Shown here piece by piece: positions 25,461-33,187 of a DNA stretch of 41,393 bases. A model generated the notes under the pieces. The model saw only the letters and a list, made by a program, of their open reading frames with translations. It was not told where the DNA came from and did not search any database. Numbering within the stretch: the stretch's first letter is position 1; each line of letters begins with the position of its first letter. Source of the stretch: Candidatus Blautia stercorigallinarum (GTDB taxonomy: Bacteria; Bacillota; Clostridia; Lachnospirales; Lachnospiraceae); NCBI GenBank assembly GCA_019112785.1, contig DXIQ01000097.1, positions 1 through 41,393 of the forward strand. The letters run 5' to 3'. The translations under genes were made by a program, and so were the position numbers.

Positions 25461-26828
25461 TTATCTGGTTACATTCCGCAGCCAGCGATAGCTCTTATAT
25501 CTCCAGAGGGAGAAAGGAATTTTGATCACCTCGTCGCTGCACAGCAGGATATAGACCCACGGCATGGGGATTCCTATGACAAAGGCTCCTACTGCCGCTC
25601 CCACAATAGAGCAGAGCCACATAACTCCCACATCCAGAAAAAGTCCGAACCTGGTATCTCCCCCTGCCCGGAGCACCCCTACTACAATGGTGCTGTTTAA
25701 AGACTGACCGATCACATAATAGGACATGATCACCATCATGGCAGACAGATAACTTTTTGCCAGCGGGGTCAGTTTCAGGAACAGAGGCAGCAAAGGCGAG
25801 ATCGCCAGGATCACCACAGCTCCGCCGATGCCGCAGATAATGGAAAGTTTCACAAAACGCTGCCCATACTCTCTGGCCAGATCTTCTTTCTTCTCTCCAA
25901 TGGCCTTGCCGATCATAATGGCTGTAGCACTGGAGATACCGAAACCAATGACCATAGACAGCTGTCTGCACACCTGGGTTACTGAATGGGCCGCTACCGC
26001 AGCACTTCCCAGATGTCCTACAATGGCAGAGATGGCTGCCATTCCCGCTCCCCAGGCAAACTCGTTTAAAAGTACCGGAAAAGCATAGGTAAAGAAGTCT
26101 CTTCCCAAAGCCTTATCTCTCACAAAGAAATCCCGGATATGGATCTTTACCACATCATTCTTTTTCTGTGCGTAATACACTACTATGATAACCTCAATAG
26201 CCCTGGAAAGCAAGGTTCCTAGGGCGGCTCCCGCGGAGCCCATAGCCGGACATCCCAAAAGTCCGAAAATAAAGATGGAGTTTAAAATAATATTTGCACA
26301 AAGAGAAACCCCATAAACCACGGTAGCGATCACTACCCGCTCAATACTCCGGATAATATTCAGGTACACGTTAGTAAAAGCCGACAAAATATAAGAAAAG
26401 CCTACAATTTTCAGGTAAGAAACCCCTTCTGCGATAATCGCCGGATCTGAAGTAAAGATCAGCATGAGATACTGGGGAAAGAAAATCGCTCCCACTGCAA
26501 ATACGATACCTGCAGCGATAGAAATACGGAAAGACATTCCCATTACTTTTTCTATAGTCCTGGTATCCTTTTTCCCCCAGTACTGGGCAGTCAGCACACA
26601 GGCCCCGGAGGTCAGCCCGAAAAACAGCAGGCTGAGGATAAAATATACCTGATTAGCCAAAGAAACGCCGGAAAGAGCAGTCTCTCCCACTCTTCCCAGC
26701 ATGATCACGTCTGTAGAAGTAACTCCCACATTGATCAGATTCTGTACCGCCATAGGCATGACCAGACGAAATACGTCTTTGTAAAATCTTCTGTCTTCTA
26801 TACTCATGTTCTTTTTTATGAATGTCAT
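25461..26828 (-). CDS. MATE-family multidrug/organic cation efflux protein
   Basis: A 455-residue protein with about twelve membrane helices arranged as two homologous halves. MATE-like sequence is seen at LVMPMAVQNLINVGVTSTDV, GLTSGACVLTAQYWGKKD and, in the second half, HSVTQVCRQLSMVIGFGISSA. MATE proteins export organic cations or other small molecules using Na+ or H+. The start is uncertain: neither 26828 nor the in-frame ATG at 26807 has a strong ribosome site. It begins 18 bases after dapF and is probably co-transcribed. Confidence 0.92.
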   Translation of the reverse strand: MTFIKKNMSIEDRRFYKDVFRLVMPMAVQNLINVGVTSTDVIMLGRVGETALSGVSLANQVYFILSLLFFGLTSGACVLTAQYWGKKDTRTIEKVMGMSFRISIAAGIVFAVGAIFFPQYLMLIFTSDPAIIAEGVSYLKIVGFSYILSAFTNVYLNIIRSIERVVIATVVYGVSLCANIILNSIFIFGLLGCPAMGSAGAALGTLLSRAIEVIIVVYYAQKKNDVVKIHIRDFFVRDKALGRDFFTYAFPVLLNEFAWGAGMAAISAIVGHLGSAAVAAHSVTQVCRQLSMVIGFGISSATAIMIGKAIGEKKEDLAREYGQRFVKLSIICGIGGAVVILAISPLLPLFLKLTPLAKSYLSAMMVIMSYYVIGQSLNSTIVVGVLRAGGDTRFGLFLDVGVMWLCSIVGAAVGAFVIGIPMPWVYILLCSDEVIKIPFSLWRYKSYRWLRNVTR

Positions 26829-26846
26829 CTTAAGTTCTTTATATCC

Positions 26847-27680
26847 CTACAGTGTAATCTCCCCGTCAAAGACCACCTCTGCCGGGCCGGTCATATACAC
26901 CAGGTTCTCCTTTCTGTCCCAGAATATTTTCAGATCGCCGCCTAAAAGATGTACGGTTACTTCTTCATCTGTATAACCGTTCAGCACACTGGCCACAGTC
27001 ACTGCACAGGCTCCTGTGCCGCAGGCCAGAGTCTCCCCGCTGCCTCTCTCCCAGACACGCATTTCCACCGTATGTCTGTCTATCACGCGGACAAATTCCG
27101 TATTTACACTTTCCGGAAAAGCCTTGCTTTTTTCAAACCAGGGACCGATCTCCTCGATCTTCATATTTTTTACATCCTCCACATAAACTACTGCGTGAGG
27201 ATTTCCCATGGAAACCGCTGTCACCTCGTAGATTTCCTGATTTACGTTCAAAGGCTGGCTGATCACCGGACTTTTTGGATAGATCATAGGGATCTTCTCT
27301 GTTTCCAGGATAGGGGATCCCATATTTACCCGGACTTCCTTCACCTTTCCATCTTTCACAGTCAGCTCCAGATATTTCACACCGCTTTTGGTGTCTACTG
27401 AGATACTGGTCTTATCAGTGAGCCCATAATCATAGACATACTTGGCCACACAGCGGATGCCATTGCCGCACATAGCTCCCTGGCTGCCGTCCGCATTGTA
27501 CATCTCCATCTCAAAGTCTGCTTTTTCTGATGGTTTGATCAGGATCAGGCCGTCGGATCCGATACCGAAATGCCGGTCGCTGACCTTTATAGCCACTTCT
27601 GAAGGATTGTCTATTTTCTCTGTAAAACAGTTTACATAAACATAGTCATTCCCGATTCCCTGCATCTTCGTAAACTTCAT
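26847..27680 (-). CDS. dapF: Diaminopimelate epimerase
   Basis: A 277-residue enzyme that converts LL- to meso-diaminopimelate for lysine and peptidoglycan. The two catalytic cysteines are in GAMCGNGIRCVAKY and LACGTGACAVTVAS. MKFTKMQGIGNDYVYVN is the family N-terminus. The ATG at 27680 has GGGAGG with an eight-base gap. The frame stays open for another 25 codons almost to the transcription start, but no second ribosome site is present. It heads a long leftward run of genes. Confidence 0.96.
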   Translation of the reverse strand: MKFTKMQGIGNDYVYVNCFTEKIDNPSEVAIKVSDRHFGIGSDGLILIKPSEKADFEMEMYNADGSQGAMCGNGIRCVAKYVYDYGLTDKTSISVDTKSGVKYLELTVKDGKVKEVRVNMGSPILETEKIPMIYPKSPVISQPLNVNQEIYEVTAVSMGNPHAVVYVEDVKNMKIEEIGPWFEKSKAFPESVNTEFVRVIDRHTVEMRVWERGSGETLACGTGACAVTVASVLNGYTDEEVTVHLLGGDLKIFWDRKENLVYMTGPAEVVFDGEITL

Positions 27681-27712
27681 ATTGATACCTCCCGTATTCT
27701 GAATTTTCCAAA

Positions 27713-27733
27713 GGAAAAGAGGGCCTCTTTTCC
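27713..27733. promoter_or_regulatory. Perfect palindrome in the dapF leader
   Basis: GGAAAAGAGG and CCTCTTTTCC flank a single G. In RNA this gives a strong hairpin about 35 bases before the start codon. An alternative partner (the TTTTCC...GGAAAA pair, just nearer the start) overlaps it, so two mutually exclusive folds are possible. Confidence 0.45.
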
Positions 27734-27763
27734 CTAAGATACCCTCTTCCTTCACTTTGCTTT

Positions 27764-27792
27764 ATCATAGCAATCTGTATTTCATTTGTCAA
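27764..27792 (-). promoter_or_regulatory. Strong promoter for dapF and downstream genes
   Basis: On the minus strand TTGACA (27792-27787), a 17-base spacer and TATGAT (27769-27764). The -35 is consensus and the -10 matches five of six. Transcription would begin near 27757, giving a leader of about 77 bases. Confidence 0.8.
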
Positions 27793-27843
27793 CGGGAGAA
27801 CCGTCCTTTTCCGCTGTCTGCAGACAACTTTCTCTGCCTTACT

Positions 27844-28797
27844 TTAACAGGTAGCTCCGCCGGTCTCATGAAGTTTCGCTTCCAGGATCTCCTGTTTTCT
27901 CTCCAGGATATCATCTGAGAGCAACTGTGCTTCCACATTTTCAAATCCCAGTCTCTCTACAGTCTCTGCAAAACGTTCGCCGGTCTTCCCCTGCTCTCTG
28001 TAGAGAAGGATGGCTTTTTCCACCAGCTTGATGATCTCTTCCTTAGAAGTAAAGATCTTGTTCAGAGTCTTGCCCATGGCGATCTTCTTGCCCCATCTTC
28101 CACCGATATAAACCTTATATCCGTTAGTTCCGTCTTCAATAGCGTCAAAATGGCAGCTTCCGATACATCTTCCGCAGTTGATGCATTTGTCTTTGTCGAT
28201 CTCCATAAGACCGTCTACAACTGACACAGCTCCCACCGGACAGGCTTTGACTACGCCGCATTTTTTACAGCCATTGCAGAGGTCCTCATCATAATTGGGG
28301 ATCATCTGTCCGATAATACCCAGGTCATTTAAGTTCGGTTTTACACAGTTATTTGGACATCCTCCAACAGCGATCTTAAATTTGTGAGGCAGCTTTACTC
28401 CGTGATATCCTACATAAAACTTCTCATGGATCTCTTCAGAAAGAGCAAAAGTATCGATCAGTCCATACTGGCAGGTAGTTCCTTTACAGGAAACTACAGG
28501 GCGGACCTTGGAGCCGGTTCCGCCGGTGTCCAGTCCTGCCTCCTGGATAAAAGCCCGGAATTCATCGATCTTCTCATAAGGGATCCCCTGAACTTCCACA
28601 GTAAGACGTGTGGTATATGTAACATTTCCGTTTCCGAATTTCTTTGCAGCCTCTCCGATAGCGATCTGCTGATCAGCGGTGATCTTTCCGTTTCTGGTCA
28701 CGATCCTTCCGGAAAAATTATCTGTGCCTTTGTTGCTGAGAAAGCCCAGAGCTTTCACTCTCTTTTCATCTTCTTTGCTTACGGTAAGTGTTGCCAT
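27844..28797 (-). CDS. Small siroheme-type sulfite/nitrite reductase with two ferredoxin clusters
   Basis: A 317-residue protein. The N-terminal ferredoxin-like half-domain (about 1-95) is followed by the siroheme/iron-sulfur cysteines C104 and C109 (CKGTTC, four residues apart) and C147 and C151 (CPNNC). Two inserted [4Fe-4S] motifs follow: C174, C177, C180, C186, and C205, C208, C211, C215. It is far shorter than assimilatory reductases and resembles the AsrC/small sulfite reductase group. Classical enzymes have five residues between the first two cysteines, so the exact cofactor geometry needs care. No asrA or asrB is beside it. The ATG at 28797 has AGGAGG; the longer frame lacks one. It follows the CoA-disulfide reductase by 40 bases, as one operon for sulfur reduction. 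Confidence 0.87.
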   Translation of the reverse strand: MATLTVSKEDEKRVKALGFLSNKGTDNFSGRIVTRNGKITADQQIAIGEAAKKFGNGNVTYTTRLTVEVQGIPYEKIDEFRAFIQEAGLDTGGTGSKVRPVVSCKGTTCQYGLIDTFALSEEIHEKFYVGYHGVKLPHKFKIAVGGCPNNCVKPNLNDLGIIGQMIPNYDEDLCNGCKKCGVVKACPVGAVSVVDGLMEIDKDKCINCGRCIGSCHFDAIEDGTNGYKVYIGGRWGKKIAMGKTLNKIFTSKEEIIKLVEKAILLYREQGKTGERFAETVERLGFENVEAQLLSDDILERKQEILEAKLHETGGATC

Positions 28798-28837
28798 AAA
28801 AATTTCCTCCTGTATTCTTTTTTGATACTTCTCTTCT

Positions 28838-30475
28838 TTACTCTTCTGTAGACAGCTCTGTGCCGTTAAACGTAGTTCCGCCCTCCAGGACTTTGGTGTT
28901 AGTATAACCATAATATTTCAGACGGTTCTGAAGGAGATAAGCCCGTTTTCCTTTGGTGCATACCAGAAGGAGTTTTTCTTCTTTGTCATGTCCAGGAAGC
29001 TCTCCCTCTACCTCTGCAGGATTGATAAACTCTGCTCCTTCGATAGCCGGAGCCAGACCTGCATCCAGAATGGTGTAGCCTGCTGCCTTTCCTTCCTGGA
29101 ATTGTGCGGGAGTGAAGGAATCCAGCTTACCCTCCATCTTGTTGATCAGAACATTGATAGTATGGTCAAAGGGATGAATAGCAGTAGAGAATGGAGGCGC
29201 ATAGGCAAAATCCAGATCTCTCAGCTGATATACGGTAGCCTTCAGGCTGATGGCCGTCACGGCAATATCTACCATCTTATCTACCGCGCCTTTTCCCAGC
29301 ACCTGGATCCCCAGGAATTCTCCTGTAGTCTTATCTGCGATCATCTTCACGATAAAGTTTCCTGCGCCGGGATAATAATGGGCTTTGTCATCCACCACGG
29401 TAGTCACGGTGATCACATCATGGCCTTCTGCCCTGGCTGCTTCTTCGTTAAGACCGGTGCGGCCTGCATTCAGTCCCGGAAGCTTTACTACTCCTGTTCC
29501 CAGGACTCCCGGATAAGACAGATCTGCTCCTGCCAGGTTCTGTGCAGCGATCCTTCCCTCGATATTCGCAGAAGATCCCATAGGAGACCAGGCTCTCTTG
29601 CCTGTCATCCGGTTGGTGACCATTGCGCAGTCTCCAAGAGCATAGATATCCGGATCGTTCGTCCGCAGATGATCGTCTACTAAAATAGTATGGTTCGGCG
29701 CCAGCTCCAGGCCCGTTCCCTCCAGAAATCCTGTGTTGGCACGGATCCCCAGAGACATGATCAGGGCATCTGCCTTAATGGCTCTGCGGGAAGTCTTTAC
29801 CTTTTCCACAGACTCTGTGCCTTCCACACCTTCCAGTCTTGTATTAGTCATAGCCATGATGCCGTTGTCTGCCAGATAATCCTCCACATAACCTGCCATT
29901 TCCGGATCAAATCCCGGCATGATATGAGGCGCCATATCGATGACCGTGGTGCGAACCCCTCTGTTCATAAGGTTTTCTGCAACTTCCAGACCGATAAATC
30001 CGCCTCCGGCGATCACTGCCCGTTTGATCCCGCCGGACTCTACAGCTTTTCTCAGATCTTCCGCATCCTGAGGGGTACGCATAAAGAAGATATTTTTCAG
30101 GTCTTTTCCTTCAATAGGAGGTGCAATGGGAGAAGCTCCTGTTGCAATGACCAGCTTGTCATAAGCATACTCCTGTGTTTCCCCTGTTTTAACATCCCTG
30201 GCTGTTACCTTTTTTCCCTCTCTGTCAAGAGCTGTAACTTCTATACCGGTCTTCACCTCAGCGCCGGTAAGCTTTGCGAAAGCCTGGGGAGTATTTACAA
30301 TAAGCTGGCTCCTCTCATGGATCACATCTCCTACATAATAAGGAAGTCCGCATCCTGCATAAGAAATATCTTCACTTTTTGTCAGGATCAGGACTTCTGT
30401 TCCCCTGTCTTCTCTTTTTAATTTTGCAGCTACTTTTGTACCAGCTGCCACACCGCCGATAATAAGAACTTTCAT
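28838..30475 (-). CDS. CoA-disulfide reductase/persulfide reductase with C-terminal rhodanese domain
   Basis: A 545-residue flavoprotein. The N-terminal FAD motif is VLIIGGVAAGTKVAAKL, the redox cysteine is C42 in SYAGCGLPYYVG, the NAD(P)H motif is VIAGGGFIGLEVAENL, and the second FAD motif is IYALGDCAMV. The dimerisation domain contains YAPPFSTAIHPFD. The last 90 residues form a rhodanese domain with its cysteine at about 506 (LLLVCTKGKRAY). This architecture matches CoADR-RHD and NADH-dependent persulfide reductases, which reduce CoA persulfide or polysulfide. The ATG at 30475 is chosen since GGAG is seven bases upstream; the ATG six bases earlier is too close. A LysR-type site lies in its promoter. 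Confidence 0.92.
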   Translation of the reverse strand: MKVLIIGGVAAGTKVAAKLKREDRGTEVLILTKSEDISYAGCGLPYYVGDVIHERSQLIVNTPQAFAKLTGAEVKTGIEVTALDREGKKVTARDVKTGETQEYAYDKLVIATGASPIAPPIEGKDLKNIFFMRTPQDAEDLRKAVESGGIKRAVIAGGGFIGLEVAENLMNRGVRTTVIDMAPHIMPGFDPEMAGYVEDYLADNGIMAMTNTRLEGVEGTESVEKVKTSRRAIKADALIMSLGIRANTGFLEGTGLELAPNHTILVDDHLRTNDPDIYALGDCAMVTNRMTGKRAWSPMGSSANIEGRIAAQNLAGADLSYPGVLGTGVVKLPGLNAGRTGLNEEAARAEGHDVITVTTVVDDKAHYYPGAGNFIVKMIADKTTGEFLGIQVLGKGAVDKMVDIAVTAISLKATVYQLRDLDFAYAPPFSTAIHPFDHTINVLINKMEGKLDSFTPAQFQEGKAAGYTILDAGLAPAIEGAEFINPAEVEGELPGHDKEEKLLLVCTKGKRAYLLQNRLKYYGYTNTKVLEGGTTFNGTELSTEE

Positions 30476-30530
30476 GATCATTCTCCTCTTTTCTTCTGTT
30501 CTGCCTTATGGCATTTTCTCGGTTGTCTTT

Positions 30531-30597
30531 ATTATAACACTTGCAATAGTATAAGAAAAGAAATATAATTTTATATAACTCATAGGTAACTCCTATG
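30531..30597 (-). promoter_or_regulatory. Promoter and LysR-type binding site for the sulfur operon
   Basis: TATAAT (30536-30531 on the minus strand) has no good -35, as expected of an activator-dependent promoter. A perfect dyad, TCATAGG-taact-CCTATGA, lies at 30580-30598 and contains the T-N11-A LysR motif. Its centre is about 65 bases upstream of the expected start, the standard LysR recognition position. The divergent LysR gene is the likely regulator. Confidence 0.65.
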
Positions 30598-30610
30598 ATG
30601 TCAGGGTCAA

Positions 30611-30784
30611 AAGGCCTAAGCCCACATGAGCTTGCTCATAAGTGGGCGAAGGGCCTTGGGACCCGCCCCGATATGAACATAAAAGTGGGATGTATATCCC
30701 ACGATATGCGAATATTGGGCAGGATTGCGTGAGTGTACAGCACAGAGCAATCCGTAGACATCATAGCTGGGGGCTTTTGCCCCC
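30611..30784 (+). repeat. Dispersed hairpin repeat, copy 2 (short form)
   Basis: Bases 30658 to about 30779 match copy 1 near 11 kb in inverted orientation, without its long central arm. Hairpins seen are GTGGGAT-GTAT-ATCCCAC (30685-30702), GGATTGC (30722-30728) with GCAATCC (30747-30753), and GGGGGC-TTTT-GCCCCC (30769-30784). Just before the shared part is a further strong stem: AAGGCC...GGCCTT around GCCCAC-ATGAG-CTTG-CTCAT-aa-GTGGGC (30611-30657). It separates the LysR-type site from the LysR gene, in the same orientation as that gene. Confidence 0.8.
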
Positions 30785-30813
30785 AATGTCCTAAGTACTA
30801 GAGGAGAATTTTT

Positions 30814-31737
30814 ATGACCATACGCCATCTGAAAATTTTCATTACAGTGGCAGACACAGGGAAAATGAGCGCTGCTGCTGAGAAACTTTACATATCCCAG
30901 CCCTCAGTAAGTCAGGCGATCCGTGAACTGGAAGAGCATTATCACACCCTGCTTTTTGAGAGGCTCTCCAAAAAGCTGTTTATCACTGAAGCCGGGAAAC
31001 GGCTCTACAGCTATGCCAGGCCTGTGGTGACCCAGTTCGATCTGATCGAACAGAATATGTCCCAGGAAAGCCGGATAAAACGTCTGCGCATCGGGGGGAC
31101 CATCACCCTCGGAGGCAGTATCCTCTCCTATATGATCCGGGATCTTAAAGAGGCCTGTCCCGATCTGGAGCTGTATTCTTATGTAAATAATACCAGGATC
31201 ATTGAGCAGAAGCTGCTGAACATGGACCTGGATGTGGCAATAGTAGAAGGGCAGATAAAAAGTCCAGATCTGGTAGCCATCCCCATGGTCCAGGATATGC
31301 TGGTGCTGGTCTGCGGCACAGACCATCCTTTTGCGGGGAAATCCTCGATTAAAGTAACCGACCTGAACGATCAGCGCTTTGTTATGCGGGAATCCGGAAG
31401 CGGCACCAGAGAACTTTTTGAAACCTTTATCCGCCGTCACAATCTCCATATCCGGACAGCTTTCGAGGAAACCACGCCCGATGGTATCCGCAATGCGGTG
31501 AAGATCAACGGCTGTCTGGCGGTGATCTCTCTGCAGCTTCTGGAAAAGGATCTGAAGGACCATCAGGTCTATGTCTTTACCAGCTCCGGCCACGAATGGA
31601 ACCGTCAGTTCAGTTTCGTCTACCACAAAGACAAATTTCTGTCGGATCCTATCCTGAAACTTCAGGAGATTGTGAAAAGTTATGATAATATTGATTATCT
31701 TCATGCTCTGACCGGCGGGGTACTGCTGGACGGATGA
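30814..31737 (+). CDS. LysR-family transcriptional regulator (CysL/CysB-like)
   Basis: A 307-residue regulator. The N-terminal helix-turn-helix reads MTIRHLKIFITVADTGKMSA and then KLYISQPSVSQAIRELE. The C-terminal effector-binding domain (about 90-295) has the order of the periplasmic-binding fold, with VAIVEGQI and FVMRESGSGTRELFE; the latter resembles the ligand loop of CysL/CysR-type regulators. GAGGAG stands seven bases before the ATG. It is divergent from the sulfur reductase operon, and a LysR dyad lies upstream of that operon, so it probably activates it. The inducer is unknown. Confidence 0.92.
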   Translation: MTIRHLKIFITVADTGKMSAAAEKLYISQPSVSQAIRELEEHYHTLLFERLSKKLFITEAGKRLYSYARPVVTQFDLIEQNMSQESRIKRLRIGGTITLGGSILSYMIRDLKEACPDLELYSYVNNTRIIEQKLLNMDLDVAIVEGQIKSPDLVAIPMVQDMLVLVCGTDHPFAGKSSIKVTDLNDQRFVMRESGSGTRELFETFIRRHNLHIRTAFEETTPDGIRNAVKINGCLAVISLQLLEKDLKDHQVYVFTSSGHEWNRQFSFVYHKDKFLSDPILKLQEIVKSYDNIDYLHALTGGVLLDG

Positions 31738-31750
31738 TCTGAAAATGTGC

Positions 31751-31778
31751 TTGAATTTTTCAAAAAATGTGTTATCAT
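31751..31778 (+). promoter_or_regulatory. Promoter upstream of the SMR gene leader
   Basis: TTGAAT (31751-31756), a 16-base spacer and TATCAT (31773-31778). Transcription would begin near 31785, exactly at the start of the structured leader. Confidence 0.5.
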
Positions 31779-31784
31779 AATATG

Positions 31785-31866
31785 AGTTTACTTGCTGCCG
31801 AGTAAGTAGATTGCATTTATGTATGTATCATTAGGCCGTTGAAGATACATCGTAAATGCATTTTTT
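31785..31866 (+). promoter_or_regulatory. Candidate guanidine-IV-type riboswitch with terminator
   Basis: The leader has a small hairpin, TTACT (31788-31792) with AGTAA (31801-31805) and loop TGCTGCCG. Next comes a long stem, 31813-31829 with 31844-31859, with loop ATTAGGCCGTTGAA, followed by six T residues (31861-31866). GCC and GGC in the two loops could pair. A hairpin plus terminator with loop-loop contact ahead of a guanidine exporter is the layout of guanidine-IV (mepA-type) switches. The class assignment is from memory of that layout and from the gene it controls. Confidence 0.55.
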
Positions 31867-31887
31867 ATTTTAAGGAGGAAATTTTCT

Positions 31888-32208
31888 ATGGCATGGATAT
31901 TTTTAGTTTTTGCAGGACTGCTTGAAGTCTTCTGGTCCACCTGTCTGAAGCTGTCTCACGGTTTCAGCGTTATGCGTTTTACTGTCCTGACCATCATCGG
32001 CATGATCTTCAGTTTTCTTTTCCTGGCCCAGGCGACTAAGACTCTCCCCCTGGGAACCTCTTATGCTGTGTGGACCGGCATCGGAGCACTGGGAGCTGTT
32101 ATCATAGGGATCATTCTTTTTAAAGAATCTGCGTCTCCGACACGCCTTGTTTTTGTGGCTTTTCTTCTAATTGGTATTATCGGATTAAAAGCAACTTCCG
32201 GCCACTGA
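31888..32208 (+). CDS. Small multidrug resistance protein, Gdx/SugE (guanidinium exporter) type
   Basis: A 106-residue protein with four membrane helices. Helix 1 carries the essential glutamate (FAGLLEVFWSTCLK), and TLPLGTSYAVWTGIGALGAV is the hallmark of the SMR family in its Gdx/SugE form. Such proteins exchange guanidinium for protons. AAGGAGG precedes the ATG. It has no SMR partner gene, so it is probably a homodimer. A terminator-type riboswitch in the leader suggests induction by its substrate. Confidence 0.9.
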   Translation: MAWIFLVFAGLLEVFWSTCLKLSHGFSVMRFTVLTIIGMIFSFLFLAQATKTLPLGTSYAVWTGIGALGAVIIGIILFKESASPTRLVFVAFLLIGIIGLKATSGH

Positions 32209-32221
32209 TCTTTTTTTAATC

Positions 32222-32349
32222 GGATAGGAAAGAGACCTTCCCTATCCACTGCGATACTGCGGGCAGCTCCAGGCAAAGCCTGTCGCTGTCCGTTTCCCGG
32301 CAAATGCCTGTTCGTGCAAGCACGGCAGTCACTTGCCGGGCGTATCGCA
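32222..32349. other. Structured element resembling a three-way junction RNA
   Basis: An outer 8-bp pair, TGCGATAC (32250-32257) with GTATCGCA (32342-32349), encloses two arms. Arm one is CAGC-tc-CAGGC-aaa-GCCTG-tc-GCTG (32264-32288). Arm two is CCCGGCAA (32296-32303) with TTGCCGGG (32333-32340), and inside it CGTGC-AA-GCACG (32313-32324). A separate hairpin GGATAGG/CCTATCC (32222-32247) lies just before. It occupies the gap between the SMR gene and a terminator, and contains no gene. The transcribed strand is unknown. Confidence 0.65.
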
Positions 32350-32354
32350 CATAT

Positions 32355-32408
32355 AAAAAAGCCCCGCAGGAGCTTCTGTCTTCCGACAGATTCCTGCAGG
32401 GCTTTTTT
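32355..32408. terminator. Bidirectional terminator between SMR and rubredoxin genes
   Basis: AAAAAAGCCC...GGGCTTTTTT arms with inner GCAGGA/TCCTGC and CTGTC/GACAG pairs form one long hairpin. T-runs on both strands let it serve the converging SMR and rubredoxin genes. Confidence 0.88.
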
Positions 32409-32412
32409 CTTT

Positions 32413-32574
32413 TTACTCTTCCGGGACAAATTCCTCTTTGCCTACGCCGCAGACAGGGCATACCCAATCATCCGGCAGATCTTCAAAAGCGGTTCCAGGT
32501 GCGATTCCGTTATCCGGATCACCGACTTCAGGATCATATACATATCCGCAAGGTTCACATACATATTTCTGCAC
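32413..32574 (-). CDS. Rubredoxin
   Basis: A 53-residue electron carrier that is too short for usual ORF cut-offs and starts with GTG. It reads [17 protein letters not shown], then [20 protein letters not shown] and ends FVPEE. The four iron-binding cysteines are at 6, 9, 39 and 42. The GTG has GGAGG nine bases upstream. In anaerobes rubredoxin delivers electrons to peroxide and oxygen reductases. It is followed directly by the terminator. Confidence 0.95.
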   Translation of the reverse strand: MQKYVCEPCGYVYDPEVGDPDNGIAPGTAFEDLPDDWVCPVCGVGKEEFVPEE

Positions 32575-32675
32575 TTCTCAGTACCTCCTATAAATATAAA
32601 TGTTTTTTCAGTCCCTTGGGACTATCCTTAGTCTACCACACTTTCCTCTCCGTTACCAGAGTAAAATTGTATAGA

Positions 32676-33152
32676 TTATCTTTTCTTTATATTTCCGGCT
32701 TTTGGCTTTACGTCTGCCATTTTGATCCTGGAATTTTTCTTTCTGGCCAGGACCTGGATCTGCTTCGCATCTCCCTTGGTAAAAAAGAAACGCTTGCTCT
32801 TATTTCCTTTGATAAAATGCAGTGCCAGAAGTCCCGGCTGATTCCGGTCTTCCAGCAACAGAGAATCTATCTCTTTCCATTGCCAGAAATCATAGTGAGT
32901 GGTAATCTTCATCTGATAATAGATTTCCAGTCCTCTCTCGGTTACCGCCACGTCTTTTTCCATGAGCAGAGTCAGTATGTACAGAATGGCGAAGAGAAGC
33001 AGTATACGGTAGGGGGTAATGATACCGCCCAGGATCAGTGCCGCCGACAGGATCCAGCCTCCTGTATATACCCACTTCTTCCGTGGTTTCAGTTCTTTCG
33101 GGTAATAAATCGGGGTCTCTAAAGATTCCCAGGGAAGATGTTGTCCACTCAC
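32676..33152 (-). CDS. Membrane protein of unknown function
   Basis: A 158-residue protein with two close membrane helices (about residues 30-48 and 49-64). A cytoplasmic part of about 90 residues follows and resembles a PH-like/YcxB-type fold in style (VTERGLEIYYQMKITTHYDFWQW, then EIDSLLLED). The family is not certain. The start is GTG with AAGGAG seven bases upstream. It begins 35 bases after the NhaC-type gene, on the same strand, so it may share that transcript. Confidence 0.7.
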   Translation of the reverse strand: MSGQHLPWESLETPIYYPKELKPRKKWVYTGGWILSAALILGGIITPYRILLLFAILYILTLLMEKDVAVTERGLEIYYQMKITTHYDFWQWKEIDSLLLEDRNQPGLLALHFIKGNKSKRFFFTKGDAKQIQVLARKKNSRIKMADVKPKAGNIKKR

Positions 33153-33187
33153 AATGTTACTCCTTTCAAAACGATCTTACAGTTTGA

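Noticed and set aside
30616-30828. 70-residue leftward open frame containing SHIVGYTSHFYVHIGAGP-like sequence
   Set aside because: It lies inside the dispersed hairpin repeat; a similar peptide appears in the other copy only because the DNA is repeated. There is no ribosome site.
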